Below, piece by piece: positions 18,787 to 27,971 of a stretch of 64,000 nt of DNA. Within the stretch, counting starts at the first letter, position 1. The number at the start of each line of letters is the position of its first letter. The position numbers and the translations under genes were made by a program. This stretch comes from Vulcanimicrobiota bacterium (GTDB lineage: Bacteria > Vulcanimicrobiota > Xenobia > Xenobiales > JADMJV01). The stretch lies in assembly GCA_019637395.1 (NCBI GenBank), contig JAHBVR010000003.1, positions 444,500-508,499 of the forward strand, read 5' to 3'. The notes under the pieces were generated by a model. That model made no database searches. It was not told the DNA's origin and saw only the letters and a list, made by a program, of their open reading frames with translations.

Positions 18787-18963
18787 AAGTCAACTCCTTG
18801 TTCCCGGACAAAGACAGAAAGAGCCTATCGGCTCTAACTTACTGCGGCCTGCTTGGTGCGCAGGCTCAGGCGGACAAGGTGGACCTCGTGCGCTTTCGCG
18901 GTAACCACTGCTAGCGATGCTGCAGGGTGAGAAGATAATCCTTCTGCTTTGACCTGTTATGCG
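18787..18963 (-). promoter_or_regulatory. infC operon leader with attenuator-like hairpin
   Basis: About 177 bases separate the predicted transcription start from the infC AUU codon. On the minus strand it holds GCCTGC/GCAGGC (18865-18860 with 18852-18847) and then AGAGCC-GATA-GGCTCT followed by TTCTGTCTTT (18835-18810), which has the form of an intrinsic terminator upstream of the gene. In Bacillus the equivalent leader is controlled by L20 through transcription attenuation; whether L20 acts here is inferred from position and shape only. Confidence 0.55.
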
Positions 18964-18969
18964 ACCGAA

Positions 18970-18998
18970 AGTATAGCAACTGGACCGAACAGCGTCAA
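18970..18998 (-). promoter_or_regulatory. sigma70-type promoter of infC-rpmI-rplT
   Basis: On the minus strand TTGACG (-35, 18998-18993), a 17-base spacer, and TATACT (-10, 18975-18970). One mismatch from consensus in each box and ideal spacing. It is in the right place to drive the IF-3 operon. Confidence 0.75.
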
Positions 18999-19049
18999 TC
19001 ACATGGCAGGAAGTATTTCCAACCCCATGGCTCGAACGCTCCAGCCGTA

Positions 19050-20378
19050 ATGAAACGCTTCTTGAACTGGAGCTGGGCGGCGGCTGGTTGGATACCCCTC
19101 AGTCCCCTGGGCTTGATTTGTCTGGCTGCCTCCATTCCGGTCATGCGTTATCTGGCGCTGGGCAGCCAGGATCTGGTGCTGCAGTCGTTGTGTTCGGGGT
19201 TCCTGGTGGTGCTGGCCCTGGTCATGGTGCTGGTTTGCCTGCGCACGCTCGCCTTACTCCAGCAGCTACGCGGGGGCCCGGAAGCGTTACCTCAGGGGGC
19301 TGAAGCCGGACGTCCCTACTGGTTGCCCGCGCCCGTCTCTTTGTGGAGCTGGTTTCCCTTTGTCCAGGTCAACTGGCGCTGGCTGGAGCCGGACGCGGCC
19401 GTGCGAGTGGTGCGCCGCGAGGGTTTCGACCAGGAAGAGATCGTGATGGCCCGGCGCGGATATTACCATAAGGTGGTGCGCGAGTACCTGGTGAGCGATC
19501 TGCTGGGTCTGGCCCGCATTCGTTTTCGCCGCCGGCAATGGGGGGATTTTCGCGTCATTCCGGGAGTGGGCAAGCTCAACCAACAACCTCTGCTGGTACG
19601 TTGGAGCAGCGGTGAGGATATCTCCGATCCACGCGGCAATCCCGATGGCGACCGCGTCGACCTGCGCCAGTATGCTCGCGGCGATTCGCCGCGTACCATC
19701 CTCTGGAAGGTCTTTGCGCGCACGCGCCGCCTGATGGTGCGGGTTCCCGAGCGGGCGCTGGCTCCCCGGCCCAAGGTGTGCGCCTACCTGGTGACCGGCC
19801 CCCGGGATGAAGCGGCCGCGGCCGTGTGCCGGGTGCTGATTGAGGGCGATATGCTCGGGCCCGAGTGGCGCTTCGGCTGTGACGGAACCGGCGGGCAGGA
19901 CCACCAGAAGGGAGCGGCCATGGAGCGCCTGTGCCGGTCGGCCGACAGCCGCGCTCCCCAACCTTCCCAGGTTTCCGCTTACCTGCGCCAGGCCGAACAA
20001 GACGGGTATTCTCAAGGAATCATCGTTCTACCCCTGGATCTGGCCGGCCGGGAGGTGGCCGTGCGCGATGCCCTGATGGCCAGCCGGGTGCCCCTGCAAT
20101 TGTGCCTGGCCATCGATGGCCAGCCCGCGCCACTGGCCGAAGTGGGCTGGAGGAAATGGCTGGTCCGCCCTCAGGTCGCCGAGAAATTGGGCGAAGACCT
20201 GCGCCGGGCGGCCGCCTTATGGCGGGGCTTTCCCGGCCCGATTTTGCTTATCGACCGCCGCAACGGCGCCATGCTGGGCGACCTTCAGGTGTTTGCGAAG
20301 CAAAGTGACCCCCGCCGCAGATTCCATCACGAATTTGGACGACCAGGCATCCCGCCTGGCAGCGTCGCAACTCCTTGA
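19050..20378 (+). CDS. DUF58 domain protein
   Basis: 442-residue membrane-anchored protein with two N-terminal helices (residues 12-35 and 40-65). The DUF58 core contains D-R-V-D-L-R-Q-Y-A-R-G-D-S-P-R-T-I-L-W-K-V-F-A-R, the family signature. A VWA-like fold follows (about residues 245-400), without a clear MIDAS DxSxS. DUF58 proteins occur with MoxR ATPases and TgpA-type transglutaminases; that is the arrangement here, with the transglutaminase 95 bases downstream and MoxR after it. The function is unknown, likely periplasmic protein maturation or envelope stress. Confidence 0.88.
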   Translation: MKRFLNWSWAAAGWIPLSPLGLICLAASIPVMRYLALGSQDLVLQSLCSGFLVVLALVMVLVCLRTLALLQQLRGGPEALPQGAEAGRPYWLPAPVSLWSWFPFVQVNWRWLEPDAAVRVVRREGFDQEEIVMARRGYYHKVVREYLVSDLLGLARIRFRRRQWGDFRVIPGVGKLNQQPLLVRWSSGEDISDPRGNPDGDRVDLRQYARGDSPRTILWKVFARTRRLMVRVPERALAPRPKVCAYLVTGPRDEAAAAVCRVLIEGDMLGPEWRFGCDGTGGQDHQKGAAMERLCRSADSRAPQPSQVSAYLRQAEQDGYSQGIIVLPLDLAGREVAVRDALMASRVPLQLCLAIDGQPAPLAEVGWRKWLVRPQVAEKLGEDLRRAAALWRGFPGPILLIDRRNGAMLGDLQVFAKQSDPRRRFHHEFGRPGIPPGSVATP

Positions 20379-20473
20379 TGTATGACCCGATACACCGCGT
20401 CGTTGCTCCTTGCCATGCGGGTGCCTGGGCGCCCAAATTACGCAACGGAACTACGGTGGGGGCCACCTAGCGC

Positions 20474-22693
20474 ATGAACGAGAGACCTCGCCTCTTCTGG
20501 ATCAGCCTCCTGTTGCTCTGGCCCTGCCTGGCTTTTTTGAATCAATATTTGATCACTCCCTCGGCGGGCATCCCCTTGTTTGCCGCCCTGGGCGCCGGTC
20601 TGGCCGTGCTGGCCTGGTATTTTTCCACCGGCCAGAATTTCCGCTGCCGGGCCATACTGGCGTCTTTAGTTCTGATCTGGCTCTTGGGTAGTGGCGTTCT
20701 TTCCTTGCTGGATAAGGCCAGCAGCCTGTCCCTGGCTCTGGGCAGTGACCGTTGGGTGCTGCTCCGCCAAGCGCTGCAGGCGGCCCTCTGGGCCTTTTGC
20801 TCGGTGGCGGCCCTGCGCAGCCTGAGCTGGCGATCGCCGATCGGATCGGTGCTGGAACTGGCGGCCGCCGGTGGTATTTTCGTGACGGCTCTGGAAGCTC
20901 ACCGGGAGGGCTATATCAATCGGCCTTTCCAACTGGTGGATCCGCTCTGGTTGCGGGGACTGGATCCCACTCCGCTGTTTCTGACCATAGGTTCTTTGGC
21001 TTTGCTGGCGGTGTGCACGCTGGCCGTCAACCGGCCCGGCAACCGCCGGCCCTGGTGGGACCTGCCGTTGATGATGTTGCTGCTGCTGGTGCTCTATCTG
21101 GTGGTGCCCAGCAACCAGGTCAAGCAGATCTTCGAAAAGTTCGGGATGGGCCGGCCCGGGGGCGAGGAGAACCGGTTGGCGCCGGAAGGCAATCTGCACA
21201 CGCCGGGCACTCCTCCGCCCGGCAACGGTAAGCCGGACCCCAGCAAGAAGCCCGAGGACGAGCCGTCCTTTGCCGACTCCTCCAAACCCAAACCTTTTCC
21301 GGTGGCCATCGTGGTCTTTCAGGATGACTACGAGCCGCCCTCGGGCGCCTACTATTTCCGTCAGACCAGCGAAAGCCAGTTCAACGGTATCAAGCTGGTG
21401 CGCAGCCAGGACGATCGCTTCGACCGCGACAATGCCCAGAGTTTCCCCACTCGTTACTATGAGAAAGAGGCCAAACCGGAAGAGCTGGGAATGCGCGTCC
21501 CCGAGCTGTCGCGCTGGAGTTTCCGGGAGCTGTCCACGCGCGTGGCCCTGCTCGACCAGCATCCACGGCCTTTCGGGTTGATCAACGCCCGGCATTTCTG
21601 GGCCGTCTCCAACCCCGACCCGGACCGTTTTCAGAAGGCCTACGAGGTGGATAGCCTGGTGCTGACCGGGGAATATCGCCAGATGATTCCCAATCGGGCT
21701 GGCGAGGAGAGCTGGGCGGCCGACGAGTGGAGCCACTATCTGGAAGGCCCGACCGATCGGCGTTACAAGGAACTGGCTGATACCATCATCGCGACCATGC
21801 CCGAGGCCGGCCGAGCCTCGCCTTTCCTGAGAGCCGTTTACATCAAGCAGTGGCTGGACGACAACTGCACCTACTCCTTGAAGTCGCCCTCGGCCAAAGC
21901 GGCCGACCCGGTCAGCCACTATCTGTTCGGGGAACGCATCGGCTATTGCGTGTTCACCAGCCATTCGGCTTGCTATCTCTTCCGCGCGGCCGGCATCCCC
22001 TCGCGCATTTCCGACGGCTACATGGTGCCGGCCCAGCAGCGCGGCGGCGGCAGCAGCCTGCTCATCCGCAGCAGCGACGCCCACAGCTGGCCCGAGATCT
22101 ATCTCCAGGGCATCGGCTGGCTGGACCTGGACATTGCTCCCAAGAAGAATTTGGAGCCGGAAAAAGAGCAGGTCGACAACAACCTGCAGCAGATGATGGG
22201 CGACATGGCCCGCAAGGACAAAAAAGATCGCCGTCCCGAGGAAGACCGGCCGGCCATCGATCTGCAAAAGTTGGCGCTGCTGCTCTTGAAGACGGCCGTT
22301 TATGGCACCGCCGGTTCGCTGGGGGGAGCCTGGATTTTACTGTTGCTCTGGAAAGTCTGGAGGCGCCGGGCGCCTTTCTGGACGCCCGGACGGGCCCAGG
22401 CCCGGGTGGCCTATATCAGCGTGCTCGACCGGCTGGCCGAGCAGGGTGTGGTCCGCCGGCGCGAGGAATCGTGCGAGCAATTCGCCCGCCGGCTGGGCGA
22501 AGAAATCCCCGCGCTCCTACCTCTGGTGCGCGTGCACTTGCGGGTGCGCCTGGGCTCGCCCCAGGCCGAGTCCGATCGCGAAGTTCTGCCGCTATTAAAG
22601 GAATGTCTGAGTCAATTGCGCCGCCGCACCGTGGTCGGTTGGCGGCGCTACCTGGGCTGGCTGGATCCCATCAGCCCTTTGAGAGTTCGATAG
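20474..22693 (+). CDS. TgpA-like membrane transglutaminase-domain protein
   Basis: 739-residue protein: about six N-terminal membrane helices (residues 8-215), a Pro-rich linker, a papain-like transglutaminase core, one more helix (about 600-622), and a cytoplasmic tail. The catalytic cysteine is in R-I-G-Y-C-V-F-T-S-H-S-A (about residue 492), the histidine in S-S-D-A-H-S-W-P-E-I (about 537) and the aspartate in W-L-D-L-D-I (about 552), so the triad looks intact. The tail carries a DUF4129-like segment (R-R-R-E-E-S-C-E-Q-F-A-R-R-L). It forms an operon with DUF58, MoxR and a TPR protein. Confidence 0.88.
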   Translation: MNERPRLFWISLLLLWPCLAFLNQYLITPSAGIPLFAALGAGLAVLAWYFSTGQNFRCRAILASLVLIWLLGSGVLSLLDKASSLSLALGSDRWVLLRQALQAALWAFCSVAALRSLSWRSPIGSVLELAAAGGIFVTALEAHREGYINRPFQLVDPLWLRGLDPTPLFLTIGSLALLAVCTLAVNRPGNRRPWWDLPLMMLLLLVLYLVVPSNQVKQIFEKFGMGRPGGEENRLAPEGNLHTPGTPPPGNGKPDPSKKPEDEPSFADSSKPKPFPVAIVVFQDDYEPPSGAYYFRQTSESQFNGIKLVRSQDDRFDRDNAQSFPTRYYEKEAKPEELGMRVPELSRWSFRELSTRVALLDQHPRPFGLINARHFWAVSNPDPDRFQKAYEVDSLVLTGEYRQMIPNRAGEESWAADEWSHYLEGPTDRRYKELADTIIATMPEAGRASPFLRAVYIKQWLDDNCTYSLKSPSAKAADPVSHYLFGERIGYCVFTSHSACYLFRAAGIPSRISDGYMVPAQQRGGGSSLLIRSSDAHSWPEIYLQGIGWLDLDIAPKKNLEPEKEQVDNNLQQMMGDMARKDKKDRRPEEDRPAIDLQKLALLLLKTAVYGTAGSLGGAWILLLLWKVWRRRAPFWTPGRAQARVAYISVLDRLAEQGVVRRREESCEQFARRLGEEIPALLPLVRVHLRVRLGSPQAESDREVLPLLKECLSQLRRRTVVGWRRYLGWLDPISPLRVR

Positions 22694-22709
22694 GAAAGAG
22701 GACGACCCG

Positions 22710-23696
22710 TTGAGCAACCTGGAAAAACCGCGCGAGGTGATGAAACGCCTGGAAGATCGGCTCAAGCACGCCGTGAAGGGGCGCGCCAGCATCATCGAGT
22801 TGGTGCTGGTGGCCCTGCTGGCCGACGGCCACGTGCTGCTGGAAGATTATCCGGGTTCGGGCAAGACCACGCTGGCCAAGGCCCTGGGCGATTCTATTAT
22901 CGACGACCTGCTGGAAGACGATATTCCCAGCTTTCGGCGCATCCAGTTCACTCCCGACCTGCTGCCCAGCGACATCACCGGGGTTTCCATCTTCGACACG
23001 GCCAGTTCGACCTTCGAGTTCCGGCGCGGCCCGGTCTTTGCCTACATCGTGTTGGGTGACGAGATCAACCGCACCTCCCCCAAGGTCCAGTCGGCCATGT
23101 TAGAAGCGATGGCCGAGAAGCAGGTCACGGTCGATAACGTAAGTTATCCCTTAGACGACCTGTTTTTCGTAATCGCCACCCAGAATCCACTGGACTTGAG
23201 CGGAACCTATCCGCTGCCGGTGGCTCAACTCGACCGCTTTCTGTTCAAGATTCGCATGGACTTTATCGAACGCGACGCCGAAATCGCGGTATTGAACACC
23301 CGGCAGGAGCGGGCCACTCGCTCGTCCATCGAGAGTTTGCCGGCGGTCAACCGCGGCGAAGTGGTGGAGGCTCGCCAGCTCATTCAAAAAGAGGTCTATT
23401 TGCATCCCAACATCAATGCCTGCCTGGTCGACATCGCCCGGGCCGTGCGCGCTCATCCCCAGGTTCTGCAGGGGATGTCGACGCGCAGTCTGGTGCTGAT
23501 GGCCCCCGCCCTGCAGGCGGCCGCCCTGCTGCGCGGCCGGGATTATGTCAGCGATGACGACGTCCAGTGGCTGGCGCCCTACGTCTTCTGCCATCGCATG
23601 GCGCTGGCTCCCGGCAGCGGGGAAGCCGACCAGATTCTCAAGGAAGCGATGGCTCCCGTGCTGGACAAGCTGTCGCGCACCACTTTGCGCCCGTGA
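22710..23696 (+). CDS. MoxR-family AAA+ ATPase
   Basis: 328-residue AAA+ chaperone. Walker A G-S-G-K-T-T-L (about residue 53), Walker B V-L-G-D-E-I-N-R-T-S-P-K (about 116), sensor I A-T-Q-N-P (about 157) and R-F residues in L-D-R-F-L-F-K are all present, as in MoxR proteins. Family members help insert cofactors or mature VWA proteins. Here the likely clients are the DUF58 and transglutaminase proteins encoded just upstream. The start is TTG with GAAAGAGG 8 bases upstream; an ATG at 22740 is possible. The stop overlaps the next gene's GTG (GTGA). Confidence 0.95.
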   Translation: MSNLEKPREVMKRLEDRLKHAVKGRASIIELVLVALLADGHVLLEDYPGSGKTTLAKALGDSIIDDLLEDDIPSFRRIQFTPDLLPSDITGVSIFDTASSTFEFRRGPVFAYIVLGDEINRTSPKVQSAMLEAMAEKQVTVDNVSYPLDDLFFVIATQNPLDLSGTYPLPVAQLDRFLFKIRMDFIERDAEIAVLNTRQERATRSSIESLPAVNRGEVVEARQLIQKEVYLHPNINACLVDIARAVRAHPQVLQGMSTRSLVLMAPALQAAALLRGRDYVSDDDVQWLAPYVFCHRMALAPGSGEADQILKEAMAPVLDKLSRTTLRP

Positions 23697-25606
23697 AAAA
23701 GCTGCTCTGCGCGTTGCTGCTGATGGTCCCCCTCTGGGCTGAGCCGCCGGAAGGCTCGGCCGACTATCAGAAGGCGGAGAGCGCCTTCCAATCGCAAAAA
23801 TACGCGCAAGCTCGCCAGCTAACCGAGGCTCTTTTGAAACAGGAGCCGGATAACTATGCCGCTCTCTACTTGCTGGGCGCCATCTATCACTATGGCGAAG
23901 GCAGCATTCCGCGCGCCTATTATTGTTACAAGCGGGCTCGCCGGGGCATCGAAAAGGCTTATCCGGACCATCCCGAGAGCAGTGCTTCCAGCACCCTGTA
24001 TGGCGTGGTGCTGCAAGAACTCAGCGAGACGGCCCAGCAGTTGGAGCACTACCAGGAAGCCCTGGATTTGATCGATGAGCGCGACCGACTCTACCCCTCC
24101 CAAAAGCAGGCGGCCCGCAAGGGCTGGCCTCTCTTGAAGCTGGGACGCTTTGAGGAGTCGCGCCAGCTCATGCTCAAATTACTCGATGACCCGGAGCACT
24201 GGGCCTATCGTGACCACGCTCTCAACACCCTGGGCAACATTGAGTTTGAAACCGACAATTTAGAAAAAAGCTACGAATATTTTCAGAAGATTGCCGCGGA
24301 AGCGGGGCCCGGCTCCGATCCTGTTTTCTACTGCAACGCCGGCGAGGCCGCCCGCGATCTGCTGCGCTACGACGAGAGCGAAAAGCTGATGCTCAAGTCG
24401 ACCGAGAATTTTAATCCCTATACCTACAGTAACCCCTGGGGTTTTTTGGCCGAGCTTTATGCGGCCGAGTCGCGCATGCCCGAGGCGCTGGAGGCCCTCA
24501 AACGGATGCAGGCCTGGCGCATTTCGGCCAGCGCCCAGGTGTCTCAGAACAAATGGGCCGAGTGCTATGGCCACGCCGGTTCGGTACTTTTACAAATGGG
24601 CTATGACGAGAAGGCTCTGGAGATTCTCGAGCGCCTGATTCGGCGGCAGGACCGCAACTCGAGTATCTCCACGGCGCCCTCACTGGTGGAGGGCCGCCTG
24701 GTTTATCTTTATTCGCTGGCGCTGCAGCGCAATATCCAACGCGCTCGTGAAAAACTGAGCTACGCCTCCTGGAAAGAGGTTCCGGCCCTGCTGGCCAGGC
24801 TCTTTTCCATGGAGCGGCAGGTAGCTCGCGAACGAGAACGAGCCGCCAACCTGATCGCTTCCCGCACGGGCATCGACGGATTTATTCAGCCTTATGGCGC
24901 CAGAGCCCTGGACTCGCCCAGCGTCAGCAGCGCCTGTTGGACTTGTTTTGGCCCCGGGGCGGTGATCGCCGCGGTGGAGCGCAGCCTCAAGCTGGATAAG
25001 CCTGAAATGGCGGCCCGAAAGCCCTACCTGACGGCCATCTTGGGAGAAGCTTACCTGTACGATTGGCGGGTGGCCGACTGCGTGGCGCAACTGGAAGAAG
25101 CTTTGAAGACTCTGCCGGCGGCTGAGGTGAAGTTGCGCCATCGCTGTGAGGCCGTGCTGGTCAGGGCTTTAATGCAGCAGGGGAAACGTGCTGAAGCGAT
25201 GAGCCACCTGCAAAGCCTGATGGACACCGATCCCAGTCAGTTGCGCGCCTGTCAGGTGGCTCTACCCATGACCATCGAATCGGATGGGAGCCAGGCCGCC
25301 AATAGCGCGCGCAACTGGCTCTATGCTTCCCCGCGTTGCCAGCGCGGCAGCGGCGGATTCACCCTCAAGCTCCAGTCCGACCAGGAAAAAGTTACCGGGC
25401 AGTTGGTCGGTCCTGACGGCACCTCGGCCGGGCGCTTCGAGGGCCAGCCGCGCGGTAATGCCTCAGATTCGGCCCGCAGTTTTTGCGAGGTCTTTCACGC
25501 CCAGGCCTTCGCTCCGATCATTGACCTGAGTCAGGGAGACATCCGCTCCATCGACGGCTCCACCGGCGCCGTGCGGGCCGACGCGCTAAAGAATTTGGCT
25601 GAGTAG
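23693..25606 (+). CDS. secreted TPR-repeat protein
   Basis: 637-residue protein with an N-terminal signal peptide (K-K-L-L-C-A-L-L-L-M-V-P-L-W-A-E). Two-thirds of it is helical TPR-like repeats, e.g. A-E-S-A-F-Q-S-Q-K-Y-A-Q-A-R-Q-L, L-L-G-A-I-Y-H-Y, A-L-N-T-L-G-N-I-E and A-Y-L-Y-D-W-R-V. The C-terminal 120 residues are beta-rich and unassigned. It begins at GTG overlapping the MoxR stop by 4 bases, so it is translationally coupled to the DUF58/transglutaminase/MoxR operon. It probably scaffolds in the periplasm (inference). Its 3' end overlaps the convergent small secreted gene by 21 bases. Confidence 0.8.
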   Translation: MKKLLCALLLMVPLWAEPPEGSADYQKAESAFQSQKYAQARQLTEALLKQEPDNYAALYLLGAIYHYGEGSIPRAYYCYKRARRGIEKAYPDHPESSASSTLYGVVLQELSETAQQLEHYQEALDLIDERDRLYPSQKQAARKGWPLLKLGRFEESRQLMLKLLDDPEHWAYRDHALNTLGNIEFETDNLEKSYEYFQKIAAEAGPGSDPVFYCNAGEAARDLLRYDESEKLMLKSTENFNPYTYSNPWGFLAELYAAESRMPEALEALKRMQAWRISASAQVSQNKWAECYGHAGSVLLQMGYDEKALEILERLIRRQDRNSSISTAPSLVEGRLVYLYSLALQRNIQRAREKLSYASWKEVPALLARLFSMERQVARERERAANLIASRTGIDGFIQPYGARALDSPSVSSACWTCFGPGAVIAAVERSLKLDKPEMAARKPYLTAILGEAYLYDWRVADCVAQLEEALKTLPAAEVKLRHRCEAVLVRALMQQGKRAEAMSHLQSLMDTDPSQLRACQVALPMTIESDGSQAANSARNWLYASPRCQRGSGGFTLKLQSDQEKVTGQLVGPDGTSAGRFEGQPRGNASDSARSFCEVFHAQAFAPIIDLSQGDIRSIDGSTGAVRADALKNLAE

Positions 25607-25915
25607 CTTGACCTGGGTGGCCTGCAGGCGATCATCGGCCAGCAGGCCGTCCACCTGCACCTTCTGGCCGGCTTTGAGCTGGTCGGGAACGACGTCCACA
25701 AAACGCGTGTCGGCATCCAGGTAGACCCAGATGAGATCTTCTTCGCCGGCCTGCACCACCAGCCGATTATGCTCCAGGTAGATGGCGTCGACCACTCCTT
25801 GCAGGCGAACCTTGCTGTTGCGCTGCGACTTGGCCGTCAACCACGAAGGCAGCGGCAGCGGGGAAGCCCAACTGGCCGCGAAAGCGATGGTCTGAAGTTT
25901 GGGTGCCATTTTCAT
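25586..25915 (-). CDS. small secreted beta-rich protein
   Basis: 109-residue protein with an N-terminal hydrophobic signal-like segment (residues 8-24) and a beta-barrel-like remainder: V-R-L-Q-G-V-V-D-A-I-Y, R-L-V-V-Q-A, T-R-F-V-D-V-V, G-Q-K-V-Q-V-D-G-L. The pattern (strand, then Q-V-D-G-x-L, then L-x-A-x-x-V) resembles DUF5666 or OB-like periplasmic modules, but similarity is weak. It is followed by the TPR gene at 25962 on the same strand. Function unknown. Confidence 0.6.
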   Translation of the reverse strand: MKMAPKLQTIAFAASWASPLPLPSWLTAKSQRNSKVRLQGVVDAIYLEHNRLVVQAGEEDLIWVYLDADTRFVDVVPDQLKAGQKVQVDGLLADDRLQATQVKLLSQIL

Positions 25916-25961
25916 GATTCTAGTCTAAAGGTTCTACCAGCGGCAACTGCGGAGAGTTCCC

Positions 25962-27386
25962 TCATTTCTTGGGCCGTAAGAGTTCTTGAGAGCGCTGGTG
26001 GCATTCCTGGGCCTGGCGGTCGCGACCAGTAATCCGGCAGATGTCCCCCCGGGCACTGAGCAGGTGTCCCAACACCAGAGCCTGATCGCCCAACCCGCGC
26101 TGCTCGATCAGGTCGCATGATTTTTTCATTTCGTCTTCGGCTTTATAGAACTCCAGCTCGTCCGCGAAAATCAGTCCCATCCCAAAATCGATCAGCGCTC
26201 GCTCGACCTCGGCGAAATCTCCCCATTCTTCCCAGATCATCTGAGCTTGCAAGAGGGCCACCTTGGCCTGTTCGCGCGCTCCCTCGTAAAGCCAGACCTG
26301 GGCCATCCAGTAAAGGGCGCGGGCCACGCAGGGGTGCTCGCCCCCGTAGGCGCCGCTGCTTACGCGCAGCAGATCCTCGGCGCGCGCCAGGCCCTGCATC
26401 CAATCGCGGCGCAGAATGGACAATTCGACCAGCACCTCGCGCAAGCGCAGGCAGAGCGGGTGATGCGGGCTAAACCGTTCGCACCAGAGAGCCAGGATTT
26501 CTTGCACCACCGCTTCGGTATCGGGGAAGCGGCCCTGGAACTGCCAGAGACGAGCCTGCTCGGCGCGCAGGAGCTGGCCTTCAAAGCTGACCGGATTAAC
26601 CCACTGCATGCCTTCGACCAGGGCGGCTTCGGCCCCGGCCAAGTCCCGGCGACTCAGCAAATTCAAGGCGATCTCGCGATAGATGCGCGCTTTGTCGCTG
26701 TCGGGGAGATGGCCGACCGCTTCGCGATAGAAGCCATCAGCTCGGCTGGCCAATCCCAGCCGGCGCTGACTGCGCGCCTGGTCGATCAGCAGCCAGGCGG
26801 GATTCTGGTCGGGCATCGAGCTTTGCCCCTGCTGGCGCAGTCCGGCTGCTTCCAGCGACTTGCCCTGGGCGTCATAGAAGCAGCAGATGGCCCGGTGGGC
26901 CAGCATCAGTTCCTCGGGACTACCGGCCTTGCCGGCAGCGTCTTTGGCCCAGCGCAAAGCCTGATCGACGTGGCCATAACTGGCATAAAAATAGGCCAGC
27001 TGCAGTGCGTAATCGTAGCGAGCTTTAGGTGCTTCGGGCAGACGCCGGTAGGCCTGCATAAAAAAGGTTTCGGCGTCGGAACCGGCCCCGATGGCAGCCA
27101 GCGCCTGACCGGCGTGGTGCAGCAAAGAGCCCATCTGACTGGAGTCGAACTCAAACTGATCGCGGCCCACCTGCAGCATTTTGGGTACGACTTCTTGGAC
27201 CAAGCCGGCGTCGCTACGCGCCTGGGCCAGCGTCAGCAGTCCGCGCCACATATCCAGCAGCAGGGCTGGAGCCGGCGGTTCTTGTTCAAACTGGCGGCGC
27301 AGGCTGAGCAGCATCTCGTAGGACTCATTGAAAAGTCCTTCGCTCAACCATTGGCGCGCCTGGGCCAGACTGGCTTCTACTTGCAT
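25962..27386 (-). CDS. TPR-repeat protein
   Basis: 474-residue protein made of repeated helical pairs: A-R-Q-W-L-S-E-G-L-F-N-E-S-Y, A-Y-R-R-L-P-E-A-P-K-A-R, L-A-Y-F-Y-A-S-Y-G-H-V-D-Q-A-L, and a final H-L-L-S-A-R-G-D-I-C. No signal peptide or membrane segment, so it is probably cytoplasmic. The frame is open further upstream, but the ATG at 27386 overlaps the stop of the preceding gene by one base (TGATG), which is the coupled start I prefer. Partner proteins are unknown. Confidence 0.75.
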   Translation of the reverse strand: MQVEASLAQARQWLSEGLFNESYEMLLSLRRQFEQEPPAPALLLDMWRGLLTLAQARSDAGLVQEVVPKMLQVGRDQFEFDSSQMGSLLHHAGQALAAIGAGSDAETFFMQAYRRLPEAPKARYDYALQLAYFYASYGHVDQALRWAKDAAGKAGSPEELMLAHRAICCFYDAQGKSLEAAGLRQQGQSSMPDQNPAWLLIDQARSQRRLGLASRADGFYREAVGHLPDSDKARIYREIALNLLSRRDLAGAEAALVEGMQWVNPVSFEGQLLRAEQARLWQFQGRFPDTEAVVQEILALWCERFSPHHPLCLRLREVLVELSILRRDWMQGLARAEDLLRVSSGAYGGEHPCVARALYWMAQVWLYEGAREQAKVALLQAQMIWEEWGDFAEVERALIDFGMGLIFADELEFYKAEDEMKKSCDLIEQRGLGDQALVLGHLLSARGDICRITGRDRQAQECHQRSQELLRPKK

Positions 27387-27970
27387 CAGCTCAACCTCTT
27401 GGGAAGACTGGCGCTGGGCACGCCCAGGGGGGCGGCCCAGCCTAAAATTCCGCTCTCTTCCACTGGCATGGCCAGCGGCGGAGGAACCACCCGTTCCAAA
27501 GGATCGGTGCTGCGCGGCTGCGGGCGAGGCAGGCCGGACAAGCTGGGGTCCCCCCAACTGGCCCATTGACCCGGGGCTTCCGGCCAGGGCGTGCCGGCTT
27601 CTTCGCCGGGCCAGGGGCAGCCGGCCCACATGGCCAGCAGGGCCGGCTTCCAGCCGGTGCCGCAGCCGGGCGGGTGACTGGCCAGTTCCCAGGGCTGCTC
27701 ATCCCCAATGGTCACGGCGCTGTCCTGCTCTCCCTCGCCGAAGAAGGCCTGCAGTACACGGCTGGCGCCGGTGCGGCCCAGTGAGGTGTCGATTCCCATG
27801 GTGTAGTTGCCGGCCGTGTTGAGCACGGCCCGGTAAGGTTCCCATTTCTCCGGATAGTTGAAAGGGGAGCCGGCCATGAAGGCCCAGATGGCTTTCAAAC
27901 CGGCGTGGGCGTCCAGAGCCCAGCGAATGGTCAGTGGCGAATAGCCATGGAAATAGGTATCGCTATCCAT
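27386..27970 (-). CDS. hypothetical protein
   Basis: 194-residue protein I do not recognise. The first 95 residues are globular (T-Y-F-H-G-Y-S-P-L-T-I-R-W-A-L-D-A-H, G-I-D-T-S-L-G-R-T-G). The last 90 are rich in Pro, Trp and Gly with no repeats. It begins one base after the DAHP synthase stop and shares one base with the TPR gene start, so the three genes form a tight operon. No signal peptide or metal motif is evident. Confidence that it is a real gene comes from this spacing and the sense-strand codon pattern. Confidence 0.55.
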   Translation of the reverse strand: MDSDTYFHGYSPLTIRWALDAHAGLKAIWAFMAGSPFNYPEKWEPYRAVLNTAGNYTMGIDTSLGRTGASRVLQAFFGEGEQDSAVTIGDEQPWELASHPPGCGTGWKPALLAMWAGCPWPGEEAGTPWPEAPGQWASWGDPSLSGLPRPQPRSTDPLERVVPPPLAMPVEESGILGWAAPLGVPSASLPKRLS

Positions 27971-27971
27971 G

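Noticed and set aside
26247-27569. 440-codon open frame on the + strand across the TPR gene
   Set aside because: Shadow of the real - strand gene, which has coupled start codons and TPR pattern; no signal or motif in the + frame.
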